Shown here one piece after another: positions 16,400 through 25,263 of a stretch of 64,000 bases of DNA (position 1 is its first letter; each line of letters begins with the position of its first letter). The DNA is taken from contig JAIESC010000068.1 of NCBI GenBank assembly GCA_019746355.1, forward strand, positions 1 through 64,000. The letters run 5' to 3'. The stretch comes from Xanthobacteraceae bacterium. Lineage in GTDB: Bacteria > Pseudomonadota > Alphaproteobacteria > Rhizobiales > Xanthobacteraceae. The notes beneath the pieces are model-generated. The model did not search any database. It saw only the letters and a list, made by a program, of their open reading frames with translations, and was not told where the DNA came from. Made by a program: the position numbers and the translations under genes.

Positions 16400-16466
16400 G
16401 CGAAGGCCCCCATAGCAAGCGAGCGGAGGCCGGATGGCCTGTGTCACATCCGCGAACGGCCGCCGC

Positions 16467-18812
16467 TTATTCCGCCGCCTGCTTGAACGAGTTGGCGTGG
16501 GTTTTTGGCCGCGTCTTGAGCTTCAGATCGGTCAGTTCCTTGCAGGCTCGCTCGCTCTCGCGGAACAGCTGGTCGCGGCCGGCGCGATATTGCGGCGGGC
16601 AGGCGATGCTCTTCGCGCCGTACCAGGCTGCGGCCTTCAGCGTGAACGCGGGGTCGGCGAGATGCGGGCGCGCCAGCGCCACGAGGTCGGCGCGGGCGGC
16701 GGCGACGATGGTGTTGACCTGGTCGGCGCTGGTGATCGCGCCGACGCACATGGTGGCGATATGGGCGTCGTTGCGGATCTGGTCGGAGAATGGCGTCTGG
16801 TACATGCGCCCGTAGACCGGATCGGCGTCCGGCGTGGTCTGGCCGGTCGACACGTCGATCAGGTCGCAGCCCGCCTCGGCAAACGCGCGCGCCACCTGCA
16901 CGGCGTCGTCGCCGGTGAGCCCGCCGTCTTGCCAGTCGGTCGCCGAGATGCGCACCGACATCGGCTTCCGCTCCGGCCAGGCCTGGCGCATCGCGCCGAA
17001 CACCTCGAGCGGAAAGCGCAGGCGGTTTGTGAGCGACCCGCCGTATTCATCGGTGCGCTTGTTGGTGAGCGGCGAGATGAAGCTTGCGATCAGGTAGCCG
17101 TGCGCCGCATGCAGCTCGATCATGTCGAAGCCCGCGCGCTCCGCGCGCTTCACCGCCTGCACGTAGTCGGCGATGGTCAAGTCCATGTCGGCCCGCGTCA
17201 TCTCGCGTGGCACCTGGCTGTGCGGGTAGTAGGGAAGGGGCGAGGCCGAGACGATCGGCCAGTTGCCCTCGGGCAGCGGCTCGTCGATGCCGTCCCACAT
17301 CAGCCGCGTCGAGCCCTTGCGGCCGGCGTGGCCGAGCTGGAGGCAGAATTTGGTCGCGGAGTTGCCGTGCACGAAATCGACGATGCGCGTCCAGGCCGCC
17401 TCCTGCGCGTCGTTGTACATGCCGGTGCAGCCGGGCGAGATGCGCGCCAGCTCCGACACGTCGGTCATCTCGGTGAACATCAGCCCCGCGCCGCCGATCG
17501 CGCGCGAGCCGTAATGCACGATGTGCCAGTCGCCCGGCAGGCCGTCCTTGGCCGAGTACTGGCACATCGGCGACACCACCACGCGATTTACAAGTGTCAT
17601 GTCGCGCAGCCGGAACGGCTGGAACATCGGCACCTCGGGCTTGACGGTGTCGACGTCGAAGCCCAGCGCCTCGACGTCGCGCGCCACCACCTTGTCGGTC
17701 ATCTTCACGAAGTCGGGGGCGCGCAGCGCGAGGTTGTCGTAGGTGATCGCCTTGGAGCGCGTCATCAGGCCGAAGGCGAAGCGCGTCGGGTCCATGTCCC
17801 AGAACCGCCGCACGTGCTCGAACCACACGAGCGAGACGTCGGCGGAGTGCTGGGTCTTTTCCACCTCGTCGCGGCGGCTCTTCTCGAAATGCGAGAGCGC
17901 CGTCTTCACGTCGCGGCCGCCGGTTATGCGGAACGCCTCGTACAGCGCGATCGCGTCCTCCATCGCAAGCTTGGTGCCCGAGCCGATGGAGAAGTGCGCG
18001 GTGGCCTTGGCGTCGCCGATCAGCACGATGTTGTCGGCGGTCCAGTGCTCGCAGCGGATGGTCGGAAAGTTGCGCCAGAGCGAGCGGTTGGTGATCAGCT
18101 TGTGGCCGTTGAGCTCCTCGGCGAACACGCCTTCGAGGAAGCGCGCCGAGGCCTGCTCGTCGAGCTTGTCGAGCCCGGCGCGCTTGAACGTCTCCGGGTC
18201 GGTCTCCATCACCCAGGTCGAGCGGCCGGGCTGGTACTGGTAGCAGTGGGCGATGAAGATGCCGTGCCGGGTCTCGCGGAAGAAGAAGTTGAACGCGTCC
18301 ATCGGCCGGTCCGAGCCCATCCACGCGAAGTGGTTGGGACGAAGCTCGATGGTCGGCTTGAAGCGGTCCTTGAACAGCTCGCGGGTGCGCGAATTGATGC
18401 CGTCGGCCGCGACCACCAGGTCCGCGCCGCGGATCGTCGTCTTGTCGGGGTCGGCCTCCGAGCCGTACTTGATGTTGATGCCGAGCGAATGGGCGCGGCG
18501 GCCGAGAATTTTCAGGAGCATCGCCCGCGACGTGCCGCAGAAGCCGTTGCCGCCGATGCGGTGCGTCGAGCCGCGGAAGTGGATCTCGATGTCGTCCCAG
18601 TAGGCGAAGTGGCCGACGATCTGCCGGTAGGTCTCGCGGTCGTAGGATTCGAACGCTTCCAGCGTCTGGTCGGAGAACACCACGCCGAAGCCGAACGTGT
18701 CGTCCGGCTTGTTGCGCTCGAACACCGTGATCCGCGTGTGCGGCCACGCCTTTTTCATCAGGATGGCGAAGTAGAGGCCGGCCGGACCTCCACCGAGAAC
18801 GTGGACGTTCAT
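16467..18812 (-). CDS. Bifunctional aryl-CoA hydroxylase/reductase (2-aminobenzoyl-CoA monooxygenase/reductase or salicylyl-CoA 5-hydroxylase type)
   Basis: A 781-residue two-domain flavoprotein. Residues 1-~385 form an FAD aromatic hydroxylase: GGGPAGLY at 7-14, the DG motif in [12 protein letters not shown], and [14 protein letters not shown]. Residues ~400-765 form an Old Yellow Enzyme-like reductase: [56 protein letters not shown]. This fusion, near 85 kDa, is known from aerobic 2-aminobenzoyl-CoA degradation, where one protein hydroxylates and then reduces the ring. NCBI names relatives salicylyl-CoA 5-hydroxylase/oxidoreductase. It is divergent from an SDR/MarR/ECH/ACAD/ligase/RidA set, which supports an aryl-CoA pathway. 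Anthranilate is favoured because of RidA; salicylate remains possible. The start ATG at 18810-18812 lies directly before the FAD motif. Confidence 0.9.
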   Translation of the reverse strand: MNVHVLGGGPAGLYFAILMKKAWPHTRITVFERNKPDDTFGFGVVFSDQTLEAFESYDRETYRQIVGHFAYWDDIEIHFRGSTHRIGGNGFCGTSRAMLLKILGRRAHSLGINIKYGSEADPDKTTIRGADLVVAADGINSRTRELFKDRFKPTIELRPNHFAWMGSDRPMDAFNFFFRETRHGIFIAHCYQYQPGRSTWVMETDPETFKRAGLDKLDEQASARFLEGVFAEELNGHKLITNRSLWRNFPTIRCEHWTADNIVLIGDAKATAHFSIGSGTKLAMEDAIALYEAFRITGGRDVKTALSHFEKSRRDEVEKTQHSADVSLVWFEHVRRFWDMDPTRFAFGLMTRSKAITYDNLALRAPDFVKMTDKVVARDVEALGFDVDTVKPEVPMFQPFRLRDMTLVNRVVVSPMCQYSAKDGLPGDWHIVHYGSRAIGGAGLMFTEMTDVSELARISPGCTGMYNDAQEAAWTRIVDFVHGNSATKFCLQLGHAGRKGSTRLMWDGIDEPLPEGNWPIVSASPLPYYPHSQVPREMTRADMDLTIADYVQAVKRAERAGFDMIELHAAHGYLIASFISPLTNKRTDEYGGSLTNRLRFPLEVFGAMRQAWPERKPMSVRISATDWQDGGLTGDDAVQVARAFAEAGCDLIDVSTGQTTPDADPVYGRMYQTPFSDQIRNDAHIATMCVGAITSADQVNTIVAAARADLVALARPHLADPAFTLKAAAWYGAKSIACPPQYRAGRDQLFRESERACKELTDLKLKTRPKTHANSFKQAAE

Positions 18813-18853
18813 GTGCGCCTCCGCGGATCGGCTCCGCCGCTATCACCGCCGTC

Positions 18854-18956
18854 GTCATTCCGGGACGGCGCGAAGCGCCGGGCCCGGAATCCAGTCGCGA
18901 ACTCCGAACGAGCATCTGGATTCCGGGCTCGCGCCTTCGGCGCGCCCCGGAATGAC
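18854..18956. repeat. Family A intergenic palindrome
   Basis: Starts GTCATTCCGGGAC and ends CCCCGGAATGAC. Inner arms GGCCCGGAATCCAG and CTGGATTCCGGGCTC surround a variable centre, and small hairpins GGCGCGAAGCGCC and GCGCCTTCGGCGCG sit at the tips. It is one of six copies in this window, here between the divergent hydroxylase and SDR genes. Confidence 0.88.
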
Positions 18957-18980
18957 AGCCGCGAGGCTGTCACCAGATAC

Positions 18981-19009
18981 TTGAAACCTGAAAAGTTTAA
19001 GCCTAAAGT
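18981..19009 (+). promoter_or_regulatory. Candidate promoter and MarR operator of the aryl-CoA operon
   Basis: TTGAAA (18981-18986) and TAAAGT (19004-19009) are spaced by 17 bases in a locally AT-rich stretch, 78 bases before the SDR start. The near-palindrome TTTAAGCCTAAA (18996-19007) overlaps the spacer and -10. That is where a repressor such as the operon's own MarR protein would block RNA polymerase and release with ligand. The MarR link is inference from position. Confidence 0.42.
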
Positions 19010-19086
19010 AATTTCCGCACAAGAGGCCAAAGCGGCCCCGACAGGACAACCAGGCCGGTTTCGCCGTAGCTCAGGTTCTTTCGGAA

Positions 19087-19845
19087 ATGCGTTCTCTTGA
19101 GGGAAAACACGCATTGGTCACCGGCGGCGGCCGCGGCATCGGCCGCGCCATTGCCGCCGCGCTGACGGCAGCCGGTGCCGCGGTCACCATTGCCGGGCGG
19201 AACGAGAAGCCGCTCGCCGAAGTGACGGGGAAGGGCGAGGCCGCGGGCTACGTCATCGCCGATGTCACCGACGCCAAAGCCGTGGACAGCGGCATCAAAC
19301 AGGCCGTATCGACGCGCGGCCCGGTCGACATTCTCGTGGCCAATGCCGGCACCGCCACCGGCGCGCCGTTTGCCAAGGCAAAACCCGAGCAGTTCCGCGA
19401 CATGTTCGAGCAGCATGTGATCGGCATGCTGCATCCCGCGCAGGCGGTGCTCGGCAGCATGATCGAGCGCGGCTTCGGCCGCATCGTCGCGGTCGCCTCG
19501 ATCGTCAGCCTGCGCGCCGCGCCGAACGTGTCGCCCTACGTCACCGCCAAGCACGCCATGCTTGGTCTGGTCCGCTCGATCGCGCTCGAGACCGCGGGCA
19601 CCGGCGTCACCGCCAATGCGGTGTGCCCGGGTTATGTCGACACCGACCTGATCCGCACGCCGATCGAAAAGATGGTCGAGCAGGGCATGAGCCGGGAGGA
19701 TGCAACCGCCCGCTTCAGCTCGCGCGTGCCGCTGGGCCGCCTGATCAAGCCCGAGGAGGTCGCCGAGGCCGTGCTCTATTTCTGCTCGCCGCGCGCCGCC
19801 GTCGCCACCGGCACGACCCTCGTCATTGGAGCCGACGCACTGTAA
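19087..19845 (+). CDS. SDR family oxidoreductase (3-hydroxyacyl-CoA dehydrogenase-like)
   Basis: A classical short-chain dehydrogenase of 252 residues. TGGGRGIG at 12-19 binds NAD(P), and VANAG is present. The catalytic set is Ser138 (VASIVS), Tyr151 and Lys155 (YVTAK). VCPGYVDTDLI and the C-terminal GTTLVIGADAL are typical of the group. First gene of an operon that goes on to MarR, enoyl-CoA hydratase, acyl-CoA dehydrogenase, ligase and RidA. In that setting it most likely oxidises a 3-hydroxyacyl-CoA or a hydroxylated alicyclic CoA intermediate. The stop TAA overlaps the MarR start (TAATG), showing translational coupling. Confidence 0.88.
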   Translation: MRSLEGKHALVTGGGRGIGRAIAAALTAAGAAVTIAGRNEKPLAEVTGKGEAAGYVIADVTDAKAVDSGIKQAVSTRGPVDILVANAGTATGAPFAKAKPEQFRDMFEQHVIGMLHPAQAVLGSMIERGFGRIVAVASIVSLRAAPNVSPYVTAKHAMLGLVRSIALETAGTGVTANAVCPGYVDTDLIRTPIEKMVEQGMSREDATARFSSRVPLGRLIKPEEVAEAVLYFCSPRAAVATGTTLVIGADAL

Positions 19846-20360
19846 TGGACGATCGCACCACCATTCCGCTCGATGCCGAGACCAAGGTCGCCGAGCGCCC
19901 GGGCGACCACAAGACCGAATTGCGGCTGTGGCTGCGGCTGCTCACCTGCACCACGCTGATCGAGAACGAGGTGCGAAGGCGGCTGCGCGACAATTTCGAC
20001 ATCACGCTGCCGCGCTTCGATCTCTTGGCGCAGCTCGACCGCGCGCCGAACGGCATGACGCTCGGCGAGCTGTCGCAGCGCATGATGGTGTCGAACGGCA
20101 ACATCACCGGCCTCGTCGATCGCCTCGTGGAGCAGGGGCTCATCCGGCGTAAGCCCGATCCGAACGACCGCCGCGTGCAGATCGTCAGCCTGACGCCGGA
20201 GGGCCAGCGCGAGTTCCGCGCCATGGCGCGGGTCAACGCCGACTGGGTCGGCGAGATTTTCGCAGGCCTCACCACCAGGGACATCGAGGCGCTGATGCCG
20301 CTCCTCGCCAAGACCAAGACCTCGGCGCGCAAGGCGCTCAAGAACGGAGAAGAACAATGA
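19845..20360 (+). CDS. MarR family transcriptional regulator
   Basis: A 171-residue winged-helix regulator. The core [55 protein letters not shown] segment has the helix-turn-helix and the DxRxxxV wing ([16 protein letters not shown]). Flanking N- and C-terminal helices supply the dimer interface. It overlaps the preceding SDR stop by one base and the following enoyl-CoA hydratase start by four (ATGA), so it is made together with the enzymes it probably controls. MarR proteins often sense aromatic acids or their CoA thioesters. The likely target is the divergent 18.8-19.1 kb region. Confidence 0.88.
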   Translation: MDDRTTIPLDAETKVAERPGDHKTELRLWLRLLTCTTLIENEVRRRLRDNFDITLPRFDLLAQLDRAPNGMTLGELSQRMMVSNGNITGLVDRLVEQGLIRRKPDPNDRRVQIVSLTPEGQREFRAMARVNADWVGEIFAGLTTRDIEALMPLLAKTKTSARKALKNGEEQ

Positions 20361-21190
20361 GCGCCGCCAATCCGGTGACCTTGCCGCTGTCGGACTACAA
20401 GGCCCGCCACGTCAAATTCGTGGTCGACGGCAAGGTCGCGACGCTGATCCTCAACCGGCCGGACAAGAAGAACCCGCTGACCTTCGACAGCTACGCCGAG
20501 GTGGTCGATATCTTCCGCGCGGCCGCGCGCGACAAGGTGGTGAAGGCGTTCGTCGTCACCGGCAGTGGCGGAAACTTCTGCTCCGGCGGCGACGTGTTCG
20601 AGATCATCGAGCCGCTCACCAAGATGAACACCGTCGAGCTGCTCGACTTCACCAAAATGACCGGCGACGTGGTCAAATCCATGCGCGCCTGCCCGCAACC
20701 GATCATCGCCGCGATCGACGGCGTCTGCGCCGGCGCGGGCGCGATCATCGCCATGGCCTCGGACATTCGCATTGGAACTCCGGCCGCGAAGGTCGCGTTC
20801 CTGTTCAACCGGGTGGGCCTCGGCGGCTGCGACATGGGTGCCTGCGCGATCCTGCCGCGCATCATCGGCCAGGGGCGCGCCGCGGAATTGCTCTATACCG
20901 GCCGCAGCATGGGCGGCGAGGAGGCCGAGCGGATGGGCTTCTTCAACCGGCTGTCGAAGCCCGAGACCGTGCTGGCCGATGCGACCAAGCTCGCGCGCGA
21001 TCTGGCCGACGGCCCGACGTTCGGAAACGCCATGACCAAGCGCATGCTCGAGATGGAATGGGCGATGTCGGTCGAGACCGCGATCGAGGCCGAGGCGGTG
21101 GCCCAGGCGCTGTGCATGGAGACCGAGGATTTTGCGCGCGCGTTCCGCGCCTTCGCCGCGAAGCAGAAACCGGTGTTCGAGGGCAATTGA
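20357..21190 (+). CDS. Enoyl-CoA hydratase/isomerase family protein
   Basis: A 277-residue crotonase-fold protein. [16 protein letters not shown] and [18 protein letters not shown] form the first oxyanion loop, and [27 protein letters not shown] the second. The C-terminal helices include a Cys/Met-rich stretch ([21 protein letters not shown]). Crotonases here hydrate, isomerise or open an unsaturated CoA ring. Its place between MarR and an acyl-CoA dehydrogenase fits processing of the ring-reduced aryl-CoA product. The ATG overlaps the MarR stop (ATGA). The exact reaction cannot be read from the residues visible. Confidence 0.88.
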   Translation: MSAANPVTLPLSDYKARHVKFVVDGKVATLILNRPDKKNPLTFDSYAEVVDIFRAAARDKVVKAFVVTGSGGNFCSGGDVFEIIEPLTKMNTVELLDFTKMTGDVVKSMRACPQPIIAAIDGVCAGAGAIIAMASDIRIGTPAAKVAFLFNRVGLGGCDMGACAILPRIIGQGRAAELLYTGRSMGGEEAERMGFFNRLSKPETVLADATKLARDLADGPTFGNAMTKRMLEMEWAMSVETAIEAEAVAQALCMETEDFARAFRAFAAKQKPVFEGN

Positions 21191-21221
21191 TGCGCACGCT
21201 CTCGCCATACGACGGGTTCAA

Positions 21222-21330
21222 CCTCTCCCATGGGGAGAGGTCGACGCGCGAAGCGCGTCGGGTGAGGGGGGACGGTCTATCGATGGAGCTGTTCCCCCTC
21301 ACCCCGGCCCTCTCCCCGATGGGGAGAGGG
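21222..21330. repeat. Family C intergenic element (CCTCTCCC/GGGAGAGG palindromes)
   Basis: Two hairpins, CCTCTCCCATGGGGAGAGG and CCTCTCCCCGATGGGGAGAGG, flank GGGTGAGGGGG and CCCCCTCACCC, which are themselves complementary, plus a CGACGCGCGAAGCGCGTCG hairpin. A related element lies at 46621-46770. It sits inside the operon between hydratase and dehydrogenase genes and may stabilise or process the mRNA. Confidence 0.8.
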
Positions 21331-21347
21331 AGCGGAGAGGGCCTGCC

Positions 21348-22535
21348 ATGAGTTTATTAGAAACCCTCACACTGCCCTTCTTCACCGACGACCATCGCCG
21401 GTTCGCCGAAGCACTCGGCCGCTGGGCCGACGCGATGCTGCCGTCGCTGCCGCACGACGACGTCGAGGAAGCCTGCCGCGCCCGCGTCACGGCGCTGGGC
21501 GAGGCGGGATTGCTCAAGGCGGTGGTGCCGCTGTCGCATGGCGGGCTTTATCCGTCGCTCGACGTGCGCACGCTCTGCCTCGCCCGCGAGATCCTCGCGT
21601 TCCGCGACGGCTTGGCCGACTTCGCCTTCGCCATGCAGGGGCTCGGCACCGGCTCGATCTCGCTGTTCGGCTCGGAAGAGCTGAAGCGCCGCTACCTGCC
21701 GCCGGTGCGCGACGGCAAGGCGATCGCGGCCTTTGCGCTGTCCGAGCCCGAGGCCGGCTCCGACGTCGCGGCGCTGGCCATGACCGCCAAGCCCGATGGG
21801 GCCTATTTCCGCCTGGACGGCGAGAAGACCTGGATCTCCAACGGCGGCATTGCCGACCACTACGTGGTGTTCGCGCGCACCGGCGAGGCGCCCGGCGCCA
21901 AGGGGCTGTCGGCCTTCGTGGTCGACGGGCTGGCGCAGGGGCTCACCGTCGCCGAGCGCATCGAGGTGATCGCGCCGCATCCGCTGGCGCGACTGAAGTT
22001 CGACGGCGTGCGCGTGCCGGCGGCGCACCGGCTCGGCAAGGCCGGCGAGGGCTTCAAGGTGGCGATGGCCACGCTCGACATCTTCCGCGCGACGGTCGGC
22101 GCTGCGGCGCTGGGCTTCGCCCGCCGCGCGCTGCACGAGACCGTGGAGCATGCCGCGACGCGCAAGCTGTTCGGCGCGCCGCTCGCCGACCTGCAGATGA
22201 CGCAGGCGGCGATTGCCGACAGCGCCACCGAGGTCGATGCCGCGGCGCTGCTGGTTTATCGCGCGGCTTGGACCAAGGATCAGGGCGCGCAGCGCGTCAC
22301 CCGCGAGTCGGCGATGGCGAAGATGTTCGCGACCGAAGCCGCCCAGCACGTGATCGATCGCGCCGTGCAGCTCCACGGCGGCGCGGGCGTCACCAAGGGC
22401 GTCAAGGTCGAGGAGCTCTACCGGGAAGTTCGCGCGCTCCGCATCTACGAGGGTGCAACCGAGGTGCAGAAGATCGTGATCGCGCGCGAGGCGTTGAAGC
22501 AGCGACCCACGAAGCCGGCGGTGGCCGCCGAATGA
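21348..22535 (+). CDS. Acyl-CoA dehydrogenase family protein
   Basis: A 395-residue FAD flavoprotein of the acyl-CoA dehydrogenase fold. The N-terminal helical domain is followed by the [20 protein letters not shown] and [19 protein letters not shown] beta-domain motifs. The C-terminal helical domain includes [31 protein letters not shown] and [13 protein letters not shown], where the Glu of YEGATE or a neighbour is the usual base region. It oxidises an acyl-CoA to the 2-enoyl form, passing electrons to ETF. Start ATG at 21348 has GGAGAGGG upstream. In this operon it should act on an alicyclic or ring-opened CoA ester. Confidence 0.9.
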   Translation: MSLLETLTLPFFTDDHRRFAEALGRWADAMLPSLPHDDVEEACRARVTALGEAGLLKAVVPLSHGGLYPSLDVRTLCLAREILAFRDGLADFAFAMQGLGTGSISLFGSEELKRRYLPPVRDGKAIAAFALSEPEAGSDVAALAMTAKPDGAYFRLDGEKTWISNGGIADHYVVFARTGEAPGAKGLSAFVVDGLAQGLTVAERIEVIAPHPLARLKFDGVRVPAAHRLGKAGEGFKVAMATLDIFRATVGAAALGFARRALHETVEHAATRKLFGAPLADLQMTQAAIADSATEVDAAALLVYRAAWTKDQGAQRVTRESAMAKMFATEAAQHVIDRAVQLHGGAGVTKGVKVEELYREVRALRIYEGATEVQKIVIAREALKQRPTKPAVAAE

Positions 22536-22544
22536 GAATGCTTG

Positions 22545-22672
22545 TCCCGGGCGCAGCGCAGCATGAGCGCAGCGAAATGATGCGCTGCAGACCCGGGACC
22601 GTTACGAAACCGGTGTCTGGAACGGTCCCGGACCAGCGGTGCAGCATTGCATGCTGCACCGCATCCGGGACA
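22545..22672. repeat. Palindromic intergenic element before the CoA ligase gene
   Basis: Contains TCCCGGG...CCCGGGA arms, a GCGCAGC-rich inner hairpin, and a ten-base-pair stem GGTGCAGCAT-TGC-ATGCTGCACC at 22638-22660, followed by CCGGGACAGGAG leading into the ligase RBS. Such folding could tune translation of the ligase. Confidence 0.7.
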
Positions 22673-22686
22673 GGAGAGGGCCGACC

Positions 22687-24324
22687 ATGTTGAAATCCGG
22701 TCATGTCGATACGTTTGCGCGCGACAACCTGCCGCCGCGCGAGCAGTGGCCCGAATTCAAATTCGCCCTGCCTGAGCTTCAGTATCCCGAGCGGCTCAAC
22801 TGCGTGACCGAATGGGTCGACCGCTGGATCGCGGCGGGCGAGGGCCAACGCACGTGCATGATCTCGCCGTCCGAGACGCTGACCTACGCGCAATTCCACG
22901 CGCGTGTGAATCGCATCGCCAATGTGCTCACCCGCGATCTCGGCATGGTGCCGGGCAACCGCGTTCTCTTGCGCGCGCCGAACAACCCGATGATGGTCGC
23001 GGCCTATTTTGCCGTGATCAAGGCCGGCGGCGTCGTGGTGGCGACCATGCCGCTGCTGCGCGCCAAGGAGCTGTCCTATCCGCTGTCGAAAGCAAAGATC
23101 GCGCTGGCGCTGTGCGACTTCCGCCTCGCCGATGAAATGGAAAAAGCCAAGGCGCAGTCGGAGGACCTGAAACGGATCGTCTACTGGGGCAACGGCGAGC
23201 TCGAAGGGCTGATGGGAAACGCCGGCTACGAGAATTTCGCCGCTTGCGACACCGCCAGCGACGACGTCTGCCTGATCGCCTTCACCTCCGGCACCACCGG
23301 CGAGCCGAAGGGCACGATGCACTTCCACCGCGACATGCTGGCGATCTGCGACAGCTACGCGAAGCACATTGTGCGCGCCGAGCCGTCGGACCGTTTCACC
23401 GGCTCGCCGCCGCTCGCCTTCACCTTCGGCCTCGGCGGTCTCGTGCTGTTTCCACTGCGCATCGGCGCGTCCACCGTGCTGCTGGAGCAGGCCGGTCCCG
23501 ATCAGCTTCTCGACGCGATCCAGAAGTACAAGATCACCATTCCGTTCACCGCGCCGACCGCCTATCGGGCGATGCTCGGCAAGCTCAAGGACTTCGACAT
23601 CTCGTCGCTGCGCAAATGCGTGTCGGCCGGTGAGACGCTGCCCAAGGCGACGTTCGAAGCCTGGGAGAAGGCGACCGGCATCAAAATCCTCGACGGCATC
23701 GGCGCGACCGAGATGCTGCACATCTTCATCGGCTCGCCCGAGCACGAGGTGCGCGCCGGCTCCACGGGCAAGCCGGTGCCCGGCTACGAGGCCCGCATCC
23801 TCGATGACGACGGCAACGTCGCAAGGCCCGGCACGGTCGGCCGCCTTGCGGTGCGCGGACCGACCGGCTGCCGCTATCTCGCCGACCCGCGGCAGGCGAA
23901 GTACGTGCAGAACGGCTGGAACGTCACCGGCGACACCTACCTGATGGATGAGGACGGCTACTTCTGGTACCAGGCGCGCTCCGACGACATGATCATCTCG
24001 GCGGGCTACAACATCGCCGGCCCCGAGGTCGAAGCCGCGCTGCTGACCCATGCCTCGGTCGCCGAATGCGGCGTGGTCGGCTGCCCCGACGAGGAGCGCG
24101 GCCAGATCGTCAAGGCCTACGTCGTGCTGCGCGCCGGCGTCGCGGGCGACGCCGCGATGATCAAGGCGCTGCAGGATCACGTGAAGGCGACGGTTGCACC
24201 GTACAAATATCCACGCGCCGTCGAGTTCGTGACCGAGCTGCCGAAGACGCAGACCGGAAAATTGCAGCGCTTCGAGTTGCGCAAGATGGCCGCATCGAGC
24301 GCCTCGCACAAACTTGCATCGTAA
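22687..24324 (+). CDS. Aryl-CoA ligase (benzoate/2-aminobenzoate-CoA ligase family, AMP-binding)
   Basis: A 545-residue adenylate-forming ligase. The P-loop IAFTSGTTGEPKGTMH is near residues 197-212, and the aromatic-acid pocket region is SPPLAFTFGLGGLVLFPLRIG. IGATEMLHIFIGSPEHEVRAGSTGKPVPGY is typical of benzoate-CoA ligases. The hinge is YFWYQARSDDMIISAGYNI, and the C-terminal catalytic Lys525 lies in TQTGKLQRFEL. It activates an aromatic acid to its CoA ester at the cost of ATP to AMP. AGGAGAGGG before ATG at 22687 supports the start. Together with the divergent hydroxylase/reductase it defines the entry steps of the island. 2-Aminobenzoate is the favoured but unproven substrate. Confidence 0.9.
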   Translation: MLKSGHVDTFARDNLPPREQWPEFKFALPELQYPERLNCVTEWVDRWIAAGEGQRTCMISPSETLTYAQFHARVNRIANVLTRDLGMVPGNRVLLRAPNNPMMVAAYFAVIKAGGVVVATMPLLRAKELSYPLSKAKIALALCDFRLADEMEKAKAQSEDLKRIVYWGNGELEGLMGNAGYENFAACDTASDDVCLIAFTSGTTGEPKGTMHFHRDMLAICDSYAKHIVRAEPSDRFTGSPPLAFTFGLGGLVLFPLRIGASTVLLEQAGPDQLLDAIQKYKITIPFTAPTAYRAMLGKLKDFDISSLRKCVSAGETLPKATFEAWEKATGIKILDGIGATEMLHIFIGSPEHEVRAGSTGKPVPGYEARILDDDGNVARPGTVGRLAVRGPTGCRYLADPRQAKYVQNGWNVTGDTYLMDEDGYFWYQARSDDMIISAGYNIAGPEVEAALLTHASVAECGVVGCPDEERGQIVKAYVVLRAGVAGDAAMIKALQDHVKATVAPYKYPRAVEFVTELPKTQTGKLQRFELRKMAASSASHKLAS

Positions 24325-24335
24325 GGAGATTGCCC

Positions 24336-24767
24336 GTGCCGGAAGGAAAAGTCCGCGAGCTGCCCGTGCGTTCCGCCAAGCACCAGATGCTGCAGCCGAA
24401 GGGCTGGCCGCAGCCCAAGGGCTACGCCAACGGCATCAAGGCGCGCGGCGAGTTCGTGTTCGTCGGCGGCATGGTCGGCTGGGACGAGAACGAGAAGTTT
24501 GCCAACGGATTCGTGCCGCAGGCGAAGCAGGCGCTGCAAAATATCGTCGCGGTGCTGGCCGAGGGCGGGGCGAAGCCGGAGCACCTCGTGCGGCTCACTT
24601 GGTATGTGCTCGACATGGACGAGTATCTCGCCTGCCGCAGGGAGCTCGGCAAGGCCTACCGCGAGGTGCTGGGCGACAACTTCCCGGCCATGGCGTTGGT
24701 GCAGGTCGGCCGGCTGTTCGAGCCCGAGGCACGGCTCGAGATCGAGGCAACGGCCGTGGTGCCGTAG
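24336..24767 (+). CDS. RidA family protein (imine/enamine deaminase-like)
   Basis: A 143-residue protein of the YjgF/YER057c/UK114 (RidA) family: GWPQPKGYANGIKARGEFVFVGGMVGWDEN, FVPQAKQALQNIVAVLAEGGAKPEHLVRLTWYVLD-type text, and the final GRLFEPEARLEIEATAVV. RidA proteins hydrolyse reactive imine/enamine intermediates and release ammonia. A member here would suit a pathway whose intermediate keeps an amino group, such as 2-aminobenzoyl-CoA breakdown. The usual catalytic Arg near the C-terminus appears as LE or RLEIEA, so activity should not be assumed. Start GTG at 24336 has AAGGAG at good spacing; TTG at 24330 is too close. Confidence 0.85.
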   Translation: MPEGKVRELPVRSAKHQMLQPKGWPQPKGYANGIKARGEFVFVGGMVGWDENEKFANGFVPQAKQALQNIVAVLAEGGAKPEHLVRLTWYVLDMDEYLACRRELGKAYREVLGDNFPAMALVQVGRLFEPEARLEIEATAVVP

Positions 24768-24833
24768 CCCGCATGGAGCGAAGCGGAATGCGGGAAGGCC
24801 GGTCCCGGATTTCGCTGCACTTCATCCGGGCTA
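24768..24833. repeat. Short palindromic intergenic element
   Basis: CCCGCAT...ATGCGGG (24768-24794) and TCCCGGAT...ATCCGGG (24803-24830) make two adjacent hairpins after the RidA stop. They lie between convergent genes and could help end transcription, but no T-run follows. Confidence 0.65.
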
Positions 24834-24869
24834 CGGCGCTACAGCGCTAAACGGAGTGGCGCGGATTGT

Positions 24870-25247
24870 TTACGGAGCGAGCCAGCGATAGGCGTACCAG
24901 CCCGAAATCACGGTCAACGCAATCCAGACCGCGCCAATAAAAACCGCACCGGCGGTGCTGGTCGGCCGTTCCGCCGCGACAGCGGCCGCCGCGCGATGCT
25001 CGGCCATGACGTTCTTCGGAATCATCCGCACCACCAGCAGGATGCCGAGCGGCAGCAGGATCGCGTCGTCGAGATAGCCCAGGACCGGGATGAAATCGGG
25101 AATGAGATCGATCGGCGAGAGCGCATAGGCGGCGATGCAGACACCCAGCGCCTTGGCGTACCACGGCACGCGCGGGTCGCGCGATGCGAGATACACGGCA
25201 TGCACGTCGCGCTTGATGGCGCGGGCCCAGTCGCGCAGCCGCATCAT
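24870..25247 (-). CDS. YkvA/DUF1232 family small membrane protein
   Basis: About 125 residues. RDWARAIKRDVHAVYLASRD is followed by VPWYAKALGVCIAAYALSPIDLIPDFIPVLGYLDD-type text, the DUF1232 hallmark in which SPIDLIPDFIPVLG is nearly invariant. Two more hydrophobic segments follow, the last at the C-terminus (WIALTVISGWYAYRWLAP). The role of the family is unknown. It begins right after the iorB stop codon. A GTG at 25260-25262 lies two bases after that stop, and ATG at 25245-25247 is used here as the more conventional start. Co-transcription with iorB is likely, but any functional link is not evident. Confidence 0.85.
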   Translation of the reverse strand: MMRLRDWARAIKRDVHAVYLASRDPRVPWYAKALGVCIAAYALSPIDLIPDFIPVLGYLDDAILLPLGILLVVRMIPKNVMAEHRAAAAVAAERPTSTAGAVFIGAVWIALTVISGWYAYRWLAP

Positions 25248-25263
25248 CACGCCAGTTTGCACG

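Larger units (their letters stand above)
15847..16466. other. Gene-free repeat-rich gap
   Basis: This 620-base stretch shows no convincing gene on either strand. It contains the 18-bp inverted repeat at 16083/16193, a CCCTCG-TTTT-CGAGGG hairpin at 16214-16229, a short AAGCCGCTTCGGCTT palindrome near 16327, and a family B unit at 16357-16399. The open frames here come from high GC and lack start signals or known domains. Confidence 0.6.

Noticed and set aside
15403..16466. The tRNA-Gln region considered as an integrative-element attachment site.
   Set aside because: I found no integrase, and no second copy of the tRNA 3' end in the window. The decayed genes nearby are explained without an element.
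16467..18812. Assigning the hydroxylase/reductase firmly to salicylate or gentisate catabolism.
   Set aside because: The two-domain form also fits 2-aminobenzoyl-CoA monooxygenase/reductase, and RidA plus the benzoate-type ligase favour that. The sequence alone does not settle it.
16434..19100. An 888-codon open frame on the plus strand, antisense to the hydroxylase/reductase.
   Set aside because: Same shadow effect. Its composition is His/Arg/Ala-rich, it has no RBS or recognisable domain, and it crosses a family A repeat.
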